From Paracoccaceae bacterium (GTDB lineage: Bacteria; Pseudomonadota; Alphaproteobacteria; Rhodobacterales; Rhodobacteraceae): a DNA stretch of 54,686 bases. The position numbers were made by a program, and so were the translations under genes. How positions within the stretch are numbered: the stretch's first letter is position 1; the number at the start of each line of letters is the position of its first letter. Shown here in pieces: positions 16,350-25,300 of this stretch. The notes beneath the pieces were generated by a model, which was given only the letters and a program-made list of their open reading frames with translations, did not search any database and had not been told where the DNA came from. The stretch lies in the NCBI GenBank assembly GCA_028150825.1, contig JAOGIM010000010.1, positions 1 to 54,686 of the forward strand, given 5' to 3'.

Positions 16350-17267
16350 TTATCTGTCTACGCCTGCAAGAGCGGCAACAGAAGAAGCATTTGATTTGTC
16401 AACAAAGCCCGGTCCTGATGGGATGTTCGCACCTGGAAGAAGGCCAGCACCGTTGTTGTATAGGTGCAGCACGATGATAGGCATGTAGCCTTGCAAACGC
16501 TGTTGCTGATCGATTGTGAACGCAACTTTGCCAGCGTTGATCGCATCCATAACTGGTGGGCTAAGATCGAAGCAAGAATGGTGTAGTGTCATTCCAAGCT
16601 CATCAATCGCCTGTTGTACCCCTACACATGTGTGCGGTCCAACTGACAATACAGAATCCACGCCTGGGTTGGCTTGAAGGGCCGCTGCAGCGCGTGTTGT
16701 GATGGTTGCGGGATCACTTGTTGTATCAACTGTTGAAGCAATTGCCACATTTTCGCCATATCCGTTACAACGATCGTTTAAAGCTGTGTTGTACTGCTCG
16801 TGCATCATGCAAAGTGCGCTTGTTGCACCTTCTGCTTTTGCGCGTGCGCCAGCTGACTGACCAGCTAAATACTCAGGCTGCCCAACGTGCATCAAAGCAC
16901 CAACAGAAGCTGAAGATTCTAGACCAGAGTTCATTGTTATCACTGGAACACCAGACGCAACCGCATCTTTGATCGCCTGACCCAAAGCTTCAGGATCTGG
17001 CAAAGATACGACCAATCCATCAGGCTGAGTTGCAGCAGCAGCAGCGATTGATTTCGCCATATCACCCATATCAGCTGAAGGTGTATATACATATTCAAAA
17101 TCAGCGCCAATGTGACGCGCTGCATCCTCTCCACCTTTTTGAACGACTGGCCAGAAGGGATCTTTTCCTTCGCCGTGTGTGACCATTACATAGCGCTCTG
17201 CCGAGGCAGCGCCGGCCATAAGCGCCATTGCTGATAGCGCCACCACTAATTTATTCGTAACTCTCAT
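16350..17267 (-). CDS. Periplasmic sugar-binding protein (probable inositol-binding)
   Basis: 305 aa from ATG 17267 with GGGAGA 7 bases upstream; longer starts give an unsuitable N-terminus. A signal peptide ends near ALMAGAASA, releasing a mature protein starting ERYVMVTHG. The type I periplasmic-binding fold (Peripla_BP_4, RbsB/IbpA-like) is shown by HGEGKDPFWPVVQKGGEDAA, QPDGLVVSLPDPEAL, GVPVITMNSG and HVGQPEYLAGQSAGARA. Late AFTIDQQQRLQGYMP is the typical hinge/ligand Gln segment. It is the first gene of the minus-strand import operon, with an intrinsic terminator after it. Neighbouring iol genes suggest inositol as ligand; that is inference. Confidence 0.9.
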   Translation of the reverse strand: MRVTNKLVVALSAMALMAGAASAERYVMVTHGEGKDPFWPVVQKGGEDAARHIGADFEYVYTPSADMGDMAKSIAAAAATQPDGLVVSLPDPEALGQAIKDAVASGVPVITMNSGLESSASVGALMHVGQPEYLAGQSAGARAKAEGATSALCMMHEQYNTALNDRCNGYGENVAIASTVDTTSDPATITTRAAAALQANPGVDSVLSVGPHTCVGVQQAIDELGMTLHHSCFDLSPPVMDAINAGKVAFTIDQQQRLQGYMPIIVLHLYNNGAGLLPGANIPSGPGFVDKSNASSVAALAGVDR

Positions 17268-17390
17268 AAATAATCTCCCATGTTTCGCCATCTTTGACAG
17301 CGTTACGGCTTTAGCACCAGTTATTGGTGGTCCGTCGATTTAGAACTTATAAAAAGTTCCACGAATCAACGAACCATAAATTCACTAAAC

Positions 17391-17406
17391 TTGCAACCGG
17401 TTGCAA
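17391..17406. promoter_or_regulatory. Putative LacI-type operator (import operon / regulator)
   Basis: Perfect 16-bp palindrome TTGCAACCGGTTGCAA with the central CG typical of LacI-family operators. It lies between the divergent binding-protein gene (start 17267, minus) and the lacI-type gene (start 17478, plus). An identical copy sits before iolD (20671-20686), so the two sites define one regulon. Confidence 0.85.
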
Positions 17407-17477
17407 AGACAAATTCTTTTGTCCATACTCCACCATGGTTAAGTGTTTTAAAGCAAATTCCAGAAAGATCTGCCATC

Positions 17478-18494
17478 ATGGCCGTTAACTTAGGTGACGT
17501 TGCAAAAAGAGCAGGCGTATCGCGTTCTGCTGTATCTCGTACCTTCACTTCAGGTGCTTCTGTATCAGTGGCCATGCGCACTAAAGTAGAAAATGCAGCA
17601 AATGATCTGGGCTATAGTCCAAACTTCCTTGCGCGCAGTTTGACTACCCGGTCGACCAAGCTTATTGGCCTTGTCTCTAACAACTTTCATAATCCAATTT
17701 TTTTGGAAGTCTTTGATCAATTTACACGAGGTCTTCAGGATCGCGGCTTACGGCCCTTGTTGGTCAACTTAACTAACGAAAAAGAGGCTTCGGCCTCTGT
17801 TCGGATGCTAAGGCAATATTCTGTGGATGGTGTCATCGTCGCTTCATCAACATTACCTCCTGGATTTTCCAAAGCGTTCCGAGATGCTGGTTTACCGGTG
17901 GTCAACAGCTTTGGGCGCTATGAATTAATGCCCGAAGTCCATGTACTTGGCATTGACGATGTCGCTTGTGGGAAACTTGCTGCCCGTGAGCTGGTTGCTC
18001 GAGGGTATAAGAGTGTTGCCTTTATGGGTGGGCCCATAGATGCAACATCGACGCAATTCCGTTTGAAAGGCTTTGAAGAAAAATTGCAATCACATTCTGA
18101 TGTAGTGTGTTCGCACAGTTTCGCCCAAGCTTACTCGTATCAAGCAGGGCGTATAGAAATGGCGCGTCTTTTAGAGGCTGGGGCACATGCTGAGGCTTAT
18201 TTTTGTGGTGATGATGTGTTGTCGGTTGGTGCGTTAAGCGCCATTGCTGACAAAGGCTTGCGGGTTCCTGAAGATGTTGGAGTGATCGGTGTGAACAATA
18301 TGGAAATGGCGGGGTGGCATAATATAAATCTAACAACAATTCACCAACCTTTTGCAGAAATCATCCAATCCTCAATCAATCTGATAGTCGGATTGCTCGC
18401 AGATCCCAAACAAGCACCCGAAGCCAGCCTATTTCCTTGCACATTTGTAGAACGGAGCACATTGCGCCCCATCGTTGAACTTACTGAAAAATAG
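17478..18494 (+). CDS. LacI-family transcriptional regulator of the inositol island
   Basis: 338 aa from ATG 17478; the longer frame upstream would cover the operator, so it is rejected. The N-terminal helix-turn-helix is VNLGDVAKRAGVSRSAVSRTF (residues about 3-22) with the hinge helix region around NFLARSLTTRST. The effector domain is a periplasmic-binding-protein-like fold (IGLVSNNFHNPIFLEVFDQF ... VIGVNNMEMAGWHNINLTTI). It most likely binds TTGCAACCGGTTGCAA at 17391 and 20671 and lets go when an inositol-derived inducer binds. It is divergent from the importer operon and convergent with the dehydrogenase gene; the two 3' ends overlap by 14 bp (18481-18494). Confidence 0.92.
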   Translation: MAVNLGDVAKRAGVSRSAVSRTFTSGASVSVAMRTKVENAANDLGYSPNFLARSLTTRSTKLIGLVSNNFHNPIFLEVFDQFTRGLQDRGLRPLLVNLTNEKEASASVRMLRQYSVDGVIVASSTLPPGFSKAFRDAGLPVVNSFGRYELMPEVHVLGIDDVACGKLAARELVARGYKSVAFMGGPIDATSTQFRLKGFEEKLQSHSDVVCSHSFAQAYSYQAGRIEMARLLEAGAHAEAYFCGDDVLSVGALSAIADKGLRVPEDVGVIGVNNMEMAGWHNINLTTIHQPFAEIIQSSINLIVGLLADPKQAPEASLFPCTFVERSTLRPIVELTEK

Positions 18495-19638
18495 GCGGGC
18501 GCGCATCAACCCAAAGACCGTTTTTAGCGCCCGATTCAGCGACGGCATAAACTGCTGCCATTGAGCGCAAGCCATCTTTTGCTGTGGGAACCATATTTGC
18601 TGCTGGATCTATGGGGCGTCCCTCTTTTTGTGCCGAGATTACTTCGGCCAAATCTCTGTAAATATTGGCAAAGGCCAGAGGCATACCCTCAGCATGTCCG
18701 ATTGTGACCCGCGTGCTGCGATCTGCTTCTGGGGATAGATCCGCTTCGCCGCGCTCGATTGTTTGAAGTCGGCCATTAAGTGGCATCCAGTAGAGTTGGT
18801 TGGGTTGCTCTTGTGACCAGCTTAGACCACCTTTTTCACCAAAAACCTGCAGCGTTAATCCGTGTTGGCGTCCAAGGGCGATTGAAGATGTCCACAGCCG
18901 ACCAACAGTTCCTTTATCCATGCGAAAATTCACCATGGCATCATCTTCAAGAGTGCGTACCGGAATACAGGAAACTGTGTCGGCGGACAGGGTGGTCACT
19001 TCTTGGTCCGTCACGAAAGAGGCCATGTGCATTGCATGTATTCCGCAATCTGCAAACTGGGCAGAGACGCCAATTTGAGTAGGGTCATATCGCCACCTCA
19101 CGCGTGGGTTATCCGCGTCCGCTGCGTCGGCATGATGACCATGGGCAAATTCTGCTTTCACCAAGCGAACCGCGCCTAGATCTCCCCGAGCTACCATTGC
19201 CCGCATGTGCCGTACCAAGGAGTAGCCGGAATAACCATAATTTACGGCGCAAATTTGACCTGTCTTTTCGCTTATTCGAACGATGTCTTCGGCTTCTTGG
19301 ACCGTCATTGTCATAGGCTTTTCACACAGGACGTGAAATCCAGCCTCAAGGAAGGATTTTGTAATTTCAAAATGAGTCGAATTTGGTGTGGCGACTGTGA
19401 CTAAATCAATCTGATCTTTGCGATTTTTTTCTCTGTCAAGCATTTCCTGCCAGTCGCCATACGCGCGATCTTTCTGCAGTCCTAATCTCTGTCCATAGTC
19501 TCGCCCTGCGTCTGGTCGGTGGTCCAATGCACCAGCCGTAAATTCAAACAAAGCGTCCAGCCCGGCACCCAATCTATGTGCTGGGCCTATTTGACTGCCT
19601 TCACCGCCTCCGATAAGGCCCCATTTTAACTTTTCCAT
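18481..19638 (-). CDS. Gfo/Idh/MocA-family dehydrogenase (probable inositol dehydrogenase)
   Basis: 385 aa, longer than IolG (about 340). The N-terminal Rossmann fold has GLIGGGEGSQIG (residues 8-18), then TVATPNSTHF and the conserved CEKP with Glu106-Lys107-Pro108. The catalytic Asp/His region is DCGIHAMHM. Such enzymes oxidise sugars or inositols at one hydroxyl with NAD(P). Here it is the only candidate for the first step, myo- (or scyllo-) inositol to 2-keto-myo-inositol. It lies 5 bp downstream of iolE on the minus strand, forming a two-gene operon. It belongs to a longer subgroup than classical IolG, so another stereoisomer of inositol or a related sugar is a fair alternative. Confidence 0.85.
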   Translation of the reverse strand: MEKLKWGLIGGGEGSQIGPAHRLGAGLDALFEFTAGALDHRPDAGRDYGQRLGLQKDRAYGDWQEMLDREKNRKDQIDLVTVATPNSTHFEITKSFLEAGFHVLCEKPMTMTVQEAEDIVRISEKTGQICAVNYGYSGYSLVRHMRAMVARGDLGAVRLVKAEFAHGHHADAADADNPRVRWRYDPTQIGVSAQFADCGIHAMHMASFVTDQEVTTLSADTVSCIPVRTLEDDAMVNFRMDKGTVGRLWTSSIALGRQHGLTLQVFGEKGGLSWSQEQPNQLYWMPLNGRLQTIERGEADLSPEADRSTRVTIGHAEGMPLAFANIYRDLAEVISAQKEGRPIDPAANMVPTAKDGLRSMAAVYAVAESGAKNGLWVDARPPIFQ

Positions 19639-19643
19639 CGTCC

Positions 19644-20543
19644 TTACTCCTCGGAAAACCCAATTGATTGCAAGTAGGATCTATTCGCTTTTGCGTCTTC
19701 AAGAGAGCTTATGTCCATTGTTGGATCACAATCCTGCTCGATCGTGCACCAGCCTTCAAAATTAGCATCCATCAAAACTTGTCTGACAGCCGCAAAGTCG
19801 ACATCGCCTTGACCCAGATTGCAAAAAATACCTTCACCGCAAGCGTCATAAAAGCCAGTGCGTTTTTTGATGACATCGTCTTTCACAGTGGGGTTGATGT
19901 CCTTAAAGTGCATATAAGAAATACGTTCGATATGTCGTTTAATGAAGGCAACAGGATCGGAGCCAGCATATGAGTGATGCCCAGTATCAAAGCAGATCTT
20001 CAAAACTTTTGAGTCAATCTCCTCCAGTAGGCGTTCTAATTCGGGCTCAAAATCAATAAAGCCTGCTGCATGGGCATGCATACCAACCGTTAACCCATAA
20101 TCTTCCGCGCCAATCTGGGCAGCAGTCTTGAGACGATTCCGAAAACTGTCCCATTCCTGCTGATCCATTTGTTCTGCTTCTGAGGCGCGCCCGGCTGTCG
20201 GAGCGCGGCGAGGGGAAATAGAATCGATAAGAACCAGATGTTTTGCGCCGTGGGCCGTTAAAGCCTTACAAGTGCGTTGGATAGTATCTTGTACTTCTCC
20301 CCATTCACTAGGGTTATGAAACGGTCGGAAAACAACGCCACCGATTAAGGCCAAACCATGTTCTTCTAGTGCGGGACCTAGGATTTGAGGGTCTTCTGGC
20401 ATAAACCCGATTGGACCAAGCTCGATGCCGCTATAGCCTGCGTTTGCACACTCTGCCAAGACGGTCTGCCAAGTTGGGTTTCGCGCGTCCCGAGCAAACT
20501 CAACACCCCAAGAACAAGGGGCATTGCCAATTTGAATAGTCAT
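19644..20543 (-). CDS. iolE: Inosose dehydratase
   Basis: 299 aa from ATG 20543. IolE removes water from 2-keto-myo-inositol to give 3D-(3,5/4)-trihydroxycyclohexane-1,2-dione. The start matches the family N-terminus: IQIGNAPCSWGVEFARD. The AP-endonuclease-2/xylose-isomerase-like TIM barrel carries metal and family motifs: GYSGIELGPIGFMPED, VGMHAHAAGFID, ICFDTGHHSYAG, YMHFKDINP and the late WCTIEQDCDPT. It is the first gene of the minus-strand pair with the dehydrogenase and divergent from iolD, with the palindromic operator between them. Length is normal (about 300). Confidence 0.92.
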   Translation of the reverse strand: MTIQIGNAPCSWGVEFARDARNPTWQTVLAECANAGYSGIELGPIGFMPEDPQILGPALEEHGLALIGGVVFRPFHNPSEWGEVQDTIQRTCKALTAHGAKHLVLIDSISPRRAPTAGRASEAEQMDQQEWDSFRNRLKTAAQIGAEDYGLTVGMHAHAAGFIDFEPELERLLEEIDSKVLKICFDTGHHSYAGSDPVAFIKRHIERISYMHFKDINPTVKDDVIKKRTGFYDACGEGIFCNLGQGDVDFAAVRQVLMDANFEGWCTIEQDCDPTMDISSLEDAKANRSYLQSIGFSEE

Positions 20544-20670
20544 AAAGAAAACTCTCTTTCTAAGCGAAGCTACCAGCAAATAGAATTATGGAATAGAAAT
20601 CGCAACCCTGGTTTAAAAAAGCGCAAATAAATAAGCGCATGAGCCGTCCATACAGGTGTTTCAAATTCGG

Positions 20671-20686
20671 TTGCAACCGGTTGCAA
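20671..20686. promoter_or_regulatory. Putative LacI-type operator between iolE and iolD
   Basis: Second perfect copy of TTGCAACCGGTTGCAA, identical in all 16 bases to the one at 17391-17406. It lies in the 209-bp divergent region, 67 bases before the iolD ATG. Its left half TTGCAA could be a -35 box, with TATCGT (20693-20698) as -10 at 16-bp spacing, so a bound repressor would block the iolD promoter. Confidence 0.85.
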
Positions 20687-20752
20687 AAGTAGTATCGTCA
20701 GAATTATAAGAGCGCAAGCTTCAAAAGTCGACCCTCCAGAAAGGATGCCTTA

Positions 20753-22621
20753 ATGCAGAGCGAAAGATTGGTTCGTCTTACAACCGCCCAGGCCATCGTA
20801 AAATTTCTAGAAAATCAATTTATCAAAATTGACGGACAGGAATTACGGCTCTGTGGAGGTGGATTTGGCATTTTTGGTCATGGAAATGTGACCTGCCTTG
20901 GAGAAGCTATTTATAATTCAAAAGACGAGCTGCCTCTTTATCGCGGACAGAATGAACAAAGCATGGGCTTTGCAGCTGCTGCCTATACCAAACAATGGCT
21001 GCGCAAGCGTTTTATGTTCTGTACAGCCAGTGCCGGCCCAGGAACATCAAATTTACTGACCTCTGCGGCTTTGGCACATGCCAACCGCTTGCCGCTTTTG
21101 CTCTTGTGTGGGGATACTTATCTCACGCGCTTACCCGATCCTGTTTTGCAGCAGGTTGAGCATTTCAATAACCCCAGTTTGGGTCTGAATGATGCGTTTA
21201 AAACGGTCACTCGATTTTGGGATCGAATTACCCATCCTGCGCAAGTCATCCAATCTTTGCCACAAGCAATTGCGACAATGCTTGATCCCGCAGACTGTGG
21301 CCCTGCCTTTATTGGTCTTCCACAGGATGTACAGGGTTGGTGCTATAATTATCCAGAACAGCTTTTTGAGAAAAAAGTGCATCGCATTCGGCGCAGTGCG
21401 CCCGATAAAGAAGATATCAAAGAAGCCGTAAAGGTTTTAAAAACGGCCAAGCGTCCAATAATTATTGCTGGTGGTGGTGTTCAATATAGTGGTGCGGTCG
21501 AATCGCTTTCAGAATTTGCAGAGGCTTACAAAATTCCAGTCGTAGAAACTATTGCTGGAAGAGCCAATATGGTTGCCACGCATCCGCTTAATATTGGCCC
21601 AATAGGCGTCACTGGATCAAACAGTGCAAACAATATCGCTGAAAAGGCTGATGTCATTTTGGCAATTGGCACGCGCCTACAAGATTTCACCACAGGTTCA
21701 TGGACAGCGTTCGCGCAGGACGCAAAGTTTGTGTCAATCAATGCTGCACGCTTTGATGCGCACAAGCATTTGTCCCTGCCAGTGGTAGCAGACGCAAAGG
21801 TCGCAATTAATAGCCTTCACGAAGCGTTGGATGGGTTTCAGACTGCGCCAGACTGGACCGCTAATGCTCAAAAAGAGCGACAAGCTTGGGATGATTATGT
21901 CGCTTTGAATGTATCACTGGACAATGGCCCCAATTCCTATGCTCAGATTATTGGGGTTGTAAACGAACTCTGCGACCCGCGGGATCGCATTGTTACGGCC
22001 GCCGGTGGTTTGCCTGCAGAAGTCAATGCAAATTGGCGCACATTAAACATCGGGACAGTGGATATTGAATTTGGATTTTCCTGTATGGGGTATGAAATTG
22101 CAGGTGGCTGGGGCGCTCGCATTGCCCAGTCCGAGCGCGAACAAGACAGTGATACAATTGTGATGGTCGGAGATGGCTCTTATTTACTCTTGAACTCAGA
22201 TATTTACTCATCCGTTCTGAGCCGCAAGAAGCTTATCATCGTTGTGCTTGATAATGGAGGCTTTGCCGTTATCAATAAATTACAAAATAACACTGGAAAC
22301 GAAAGCTTTAACAATTTGATTGCTGATTGTCCGACAATTCATGAGCCTTTTGCAGTTGATTTCCAGAGCCATGCAACGTCGATGGGGGCCAATGCGGAAA
22401 CCGTACAAAACCCTGTGGAATTTGCTGAAGCCTTCAGGCGCGCGAAACAGAGTGACAAGACCAGTGTGATTTGCATGCAGGTTGATCCATATGACGGTTG
22501 GACGGATGAGGGCCATACTTGGTGGGAAGTTGGGACGCCTGAGGTGAGTGACAGCGAAAAGATAAATGCCGCACATATAGATCAAGAAGCAGGGCGCAGA
22601 AGACAAAGGAAGGGTGTCTAA
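20753..22621 (+). CDS. iolD: 3D-(3,5/4)-trihydroxycyclohexane-1,2-dione acylhydrolase
   Basis: 622 aa, the normal length. The thiamine-diphosphate enzyme opens the inositol ring to 5-deoxy-glucuronate. Domains in order: N-terminal Pyr domain with the catalytic Glu68 in YRGQNEQSMG, central TPP_enzyme_M (about 215-350), and the C-terminal PP domain with the GDG motif at 472-474 and the second motif DNGG near 499, which bind Mg and ThDP. AAGGA at 20740-20744 is 8 bases before the ATG. Its TAA overlaps the iolC ATG by one base (22621). First gene of iolD-C-B-J. Confidence 0.95.
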   Translation: MQSERLVRLTTAQAIVKFLENQFIKIDGQELRLCGGGFGIFGHGNVTCLGEAIYNSKDELPLYRGQNEQSMGFAAAAYTKQWLRKRFMFCTASAGPGTSNLLTSAALAHANRLPLLLLCGDTYLTRLPDPVLQQVEHFNNPSLGLNDAFKTVTRFWDRITHPAQVIQSLPQAIATMLDPADCGPAFIGLPQDVQGWCYNYPEQLFEKKVHRIRRSAPDKEDIKEAVKVLKTAKRPIIIAGGGVQYSGAVESLSEFAEAYKIPVVETIAGRANMVATHPLNIGPIGVTGSNSANNIAEKADVILAIGTRLQDFTTGSWTAFAQDAKFVSINAARFDAHKHLSLPVVADAKVAINSLHEALDGFQTAPDWTANAQKERQAWDDYVALNVSLDNGPNSYAQIIGVVNELCDPRDRIVTAAGGLPAEVNANWRTLNIGTVDIEFGFSCMGYEIAGGWGARIAQSEREQDSDTIVMVGDGSYLLLNSDIYSSVLSRKKLIIVVLDNGGFAVINKLQNNTGNESFNNLIADCPTIHEPFAVDFQSHATSMGANAETVQNPVEFAEAFRRAKQSDKTSVICMQVDPYDGWTDEGHTWWEVGTPEVSDSEKINAAHIDQEAGRRRQRKGV

Positions 22622-23601
22622 TGGCATCATTAGATCGTCTCTCAGGCAAAGATTTTTTGATTATCGGTCGGGCAGGTATGGATTTTTATCCAGATCCTCC
22701 CGGGACTAAGACGGAAGAGGCGACCCATTTTTTTGCTTCCCTTGGTGGATCATCGGCAAATATTGGCGTTTCGCTGAATAAACATGGCGCACGAGCGTCG
22801 CTTGTGACTTGTGTCTCGGACGATGCAATAGGGCGCTACTGCCTAAATCAGCTTGATCATTACGCGGTTGATCGAAAGCATGTGCGCATTGTGGGAGGTG
22901 AGGCACGCAATTCGCTTGCAATCGTGGAAAGCCGTGTCGAAGATCATCAATCTGTAATTTATCGCAATGGAGCGGCTGACTTTGAAATGACATCAGATGA
23001 TGTTCAGGACTTAGTATATTCTCGCTACAGCGCTTTGATCACCACTGGAACAGTATTTGCGGCTGAGCCGTCTAGAAGTGCGGCTTTTTACGCCTTTGAT
23101 TTGGCTAAAAAAGCAGGTTTGCCTTTGATTTTTGATGTGGATTACCGTCCATATAGTTGGCCGAGTGCTGAGGTTGCTTCTGAGACCTATTCTCGCGCTG
23201 CGGAATATTGTGACATAATTGTAGGCAATGATGTCGAATTTGGCTTTATGGCTGGGGATTATAATAACGGTCTGCAAAAGGCCCGAGATCTTGCAAAAAC
23301 CACGGCAAAAATTGTGGTTTATAAAATGGGAGAACTCGGTGCTATTACCCTCACAGCTGACAGTGAAATTCGAACAGGGATTTATCCCGCCAAAGCGCTA
23401 AAGCCGACTGGAGCCGGCGATAGTTTTATGGGGGGGTTTGTCGCCGGTCTAGCAGACCGACGCCCACTGAAAGAGGCTGTTTTGCGCGGCTCTGCTTGTG
23501 CTGCTATAGTTGTCGCGCGCGTTGGCTGTGCCCCTGCGATGCCCACCACCCTCGAATTAGATGAGTTTTTGCGTGGCCACGCTGGCCCAACGGAAGTATG
23601 A
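22621..23601 (+). CDS. iolC: 5-dehydro-2-deoxygluconokinase
   Basis: 326 aa, PfkB/ribokinase family. It phosphorylates 2-deoxy-5-keto-D-gluconate at C6. Visible motifs: DFLIIGRAGMDFYPD at the N-terminus (typical of IolC), SLGGSSANIGVSLNKHG (PfkB signature 1) and PTGAGDSFMGGFVAGL (signature 2, with the catalytic Asp in GAGD). The start codon overlaps the iolD stop (TAATG), which indicates coupled translation. The protein is the short single-domain form without the C-terminal DUF2090 extension found in some proteobacteria; in keeping with this, the aldolase step is supplied by the separate iolJ gene downstream. Confidence 0.94.
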   Translation: MASLDRLSGKDFLIIGRAGMDFYPDPPGTKTEEATHFFASLGGSSANIGVSLNKHGARASLVTCVSDDAIGRYCLNQLDHYAVDRKHVRIVGGEARNSLAIVESRVEDHQSVIYRNGAADFEMTSDDVQDLVYSRYSALITTGTVFAAEPSRSAAFYAFDLAKKAGLPLIFDVDYRPYSWPSAEVASETYSRAAEYCDIIVGNDVEFGFMAGDYNNGLQKARDLAKTTAKIVVYKMGELGAITLTADSEIRTGIYPAKALKPTGAGDSFMGGFVAGLADRRPLKEAVLRGSACAAIVVARVGCAPAMPTTLELDEFLRGHAGPTEV

Positions 23602-23615
23602 GATAGGGAATCAAC

Positions 23616-24458
23616 ATGCATATTATTCCATTTGACAATAATAACTTACCGATTGTGGATGTTGAAAACTCAACGGTCCCGCTCAATTATTTTAATATTG
23701 TCAAGCTGACGAAAGGGCAGTCCTTTGAGTATCAAGTGCCCGGTTACGAAACATGTATAGTTCCTGCGACAGGAAGTTTAGATATTGAAGTCGAAGGTGT
23801 GCACTTTTTGGCCCTGGGAAATCGCGGAAAAGATGTCTGGGATGGAGAACCTGAAGGGGTCTATATTCCCTCCGGCGCTAAGGTCACCATAACCTGCGTA
23901 TCTGAGGCGACTGAAACATTCATTGCTGGCGCAAAATATGATAAGCCCCTAGATCCCTTTGATATCCGCAAAGACGGCATCGACCTCGTACAATATGGTA
24001 GCGATGATACAAAAACACATCGCAAGATCAAACATATTTTGGGCCAAAAGCAACACGACAAGGTTGGCAGATTATTGGTAAGTGAACTCTTTACCGTCGG
24101 CCAAGGCGGCTGGTCCGGCTTTCCATCTCATAAGCATGACACCAATCGGCTTCCGACCGAAACTCGCCACGATGAAACGTATAACTTTCGGTTCAAACCT
24201 AGCCACGGATCAGGCCTCCAGATGCTTCAAAGGGTAGATAACGAACCGGGTGACGCATACCATATTGTCGATGGCTCGACGATTTGTATCGATAATGGCT
24301 ATCATCCCTGTGCGGCTTTGCCCGGATATGAAATGTATTACTTTACCATTCTAGGTGGGCTTACTCAGCGCCCGCTAGTGCAGTATTTCCAACCCACACA
24401 CGCCTATCAAGTTGAGACTATTCCCGGCATTAAAGATATGGTTGCTAAGTTTAAATGA
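23616..24458 (+). CDS. iolB: 5-deoxy-glucuronate isomerase
   Basis: 280 aa, cupin-type KduI/IolB family, of usual length. It converts 5-deoxy-D-glucuronate to 2-deoxy-5-keto-D-gluconate. Metal-binding pattern: SHKHDTNRLPTETRHDETYN, with the two His and the downstream Glu, then a later HPCAALPGYEMYYF. TAGGGA upstream of the ATG is a plausible ribosome binding site. It is the third gene of the operon; its TGA overlaps the next ATG as ATGA (24455-24458). Confidence 0.93.
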   Translation: MHIIPFDNNNLPIVDVENSTVPLNYFNIVKLTKGQSFEYQVPGYETCIVPATGSLDIEVEGVHFLALGNRGKDVWDGEPEGVYIPSGAKVTITCVSEATETFIAGAKYDKPLDPFDIRKDGIDLVQYGSDDTKTHRKIKHILGQKQHDKVGRLLVSELFTVGQGGWSGFPSHKHDTNRLPTETRHDETYNFRFKPSHGSGLQMLQRVDNEPGDAYHIVDGSTICIDNGYHPCAALPGYEMYYFTILGGLTQRPLVQYFQPTHAYQVETIPGIKDMVAKFK

Positions 24459-25285
24459 CGCTTGTGACACTAAATGACGTTTTGAAGCCTGCGCAGAGCG
24501 GTTGCTATGCCGTGGCTGGACTTGTAACCCTTGGATGGGAAGACATGCGTGCCTATGTTGAGGCGGCAGAGCTGGAACAAGTGCCAGTTATATTGCAAGC
24601 AGGTCCAAGTTGCCGAGCTCATACGCCTTTGCCTATTTTAGGCAAAATGTTTCGCTATTTGGCAGAAGGTGCATCAATCCCTGTGGTTGCCCATCTGGAT
24701 CACGGATACACATTTGATGAATGCCAAGAGGCGCTAGATAGCGGGTTTACCTCGTTGATGTTTGACGGATCAAGAAAGCCTCTACAGCAGAATATAGATG
24801 AGACGGCCCAAGTGGCAGAGCTTGCGCATTCAGCTGGTATATCTTGTGAGGGGGAAATTGGCTTTGTTGGTTATTCAGGCGGTGAAAACTCGTCTGGAAC
24901 AGACCCTTCAGAAGCTGAAAAATTTGCTGTGGATAGCCACGTCGATGCGATGGCAATCTCTGTTGGCAATGTGCATTTGCAGACCGACAAATCGGATGGA
25001 TTGGACGAAAACCGCATTCGAGCCATAGAGGCAGCTTGCAATGTGCCTTTGGTGATACATGGTGGATCTGGTGTGCCAACGCACCAGCGACGACGTTTGG
25101 CCCAGACATCAGGCATCTGCAAGTTTAATATTGGCACTGAATTGCGCCTGGCATTCGGTAAGGCTCTTAGAAGTTCAGTCTTGTCAGATCTCGATCGCTT
25201 TGACCGTGTTGCGATCCTCAAAGACACGCATGCGCCTCTCGTTGTTGCAACGCAACAGGTCTTGAGATCTTTCAAACCTGCCTGA
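24455..25285 (+). CDS. iolJ: Class II aldolase, probable 6-phospho-5-dehydro-2-deoxy-D-gluconate aldolase
   Basis: 276 aa, class II fructose-bisphosphate aldolase family. Zinc and catalytic signatures are present: VVAHLDHGYTFDECQ, EGEIGFVGYSGG, AISVGNVHLQ and LVIHGGSGVP, then FNIGTELR. In this operon position the enzyme should split the IolC product into DHAP and malonate semialdehyde. Translation is coupled to iolB through ATGA. Sequence alone cannot separate IolJ from other class II ketose-bisphosphate aldolases, so the specific name rests on context. It is the last gene of the operon and is convergent with the MDR reductase 15 bp away. Confidence 0.85.
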   Translation: MTLVTLNDVLKPAQSGCYAVAGLVTLGWEDMRAYVEAAELEQVPVILQAGPSCRAHTPLPILGKMFRYLAEGASIPVVAHLDHGYTFDECQEALDSGFTSLMFDGSRKPLQQNIDETAQVAELAHSAGISCEGEIGFVGYSGGENSSGTDPSEAEKFAVDSHVDAMAISVGNVHLQTDKSDGLDENRIRAIEAACNVPLVIHGGSGVPTHQRRRLAQTSGICKFNIGTELRLAFGKALRSSVLSDLDRFDRVAILKDTHAPLVVATQQVLRSFKPA

Positions 25286-25300
25286 TTGAGGCGCTCTAAA

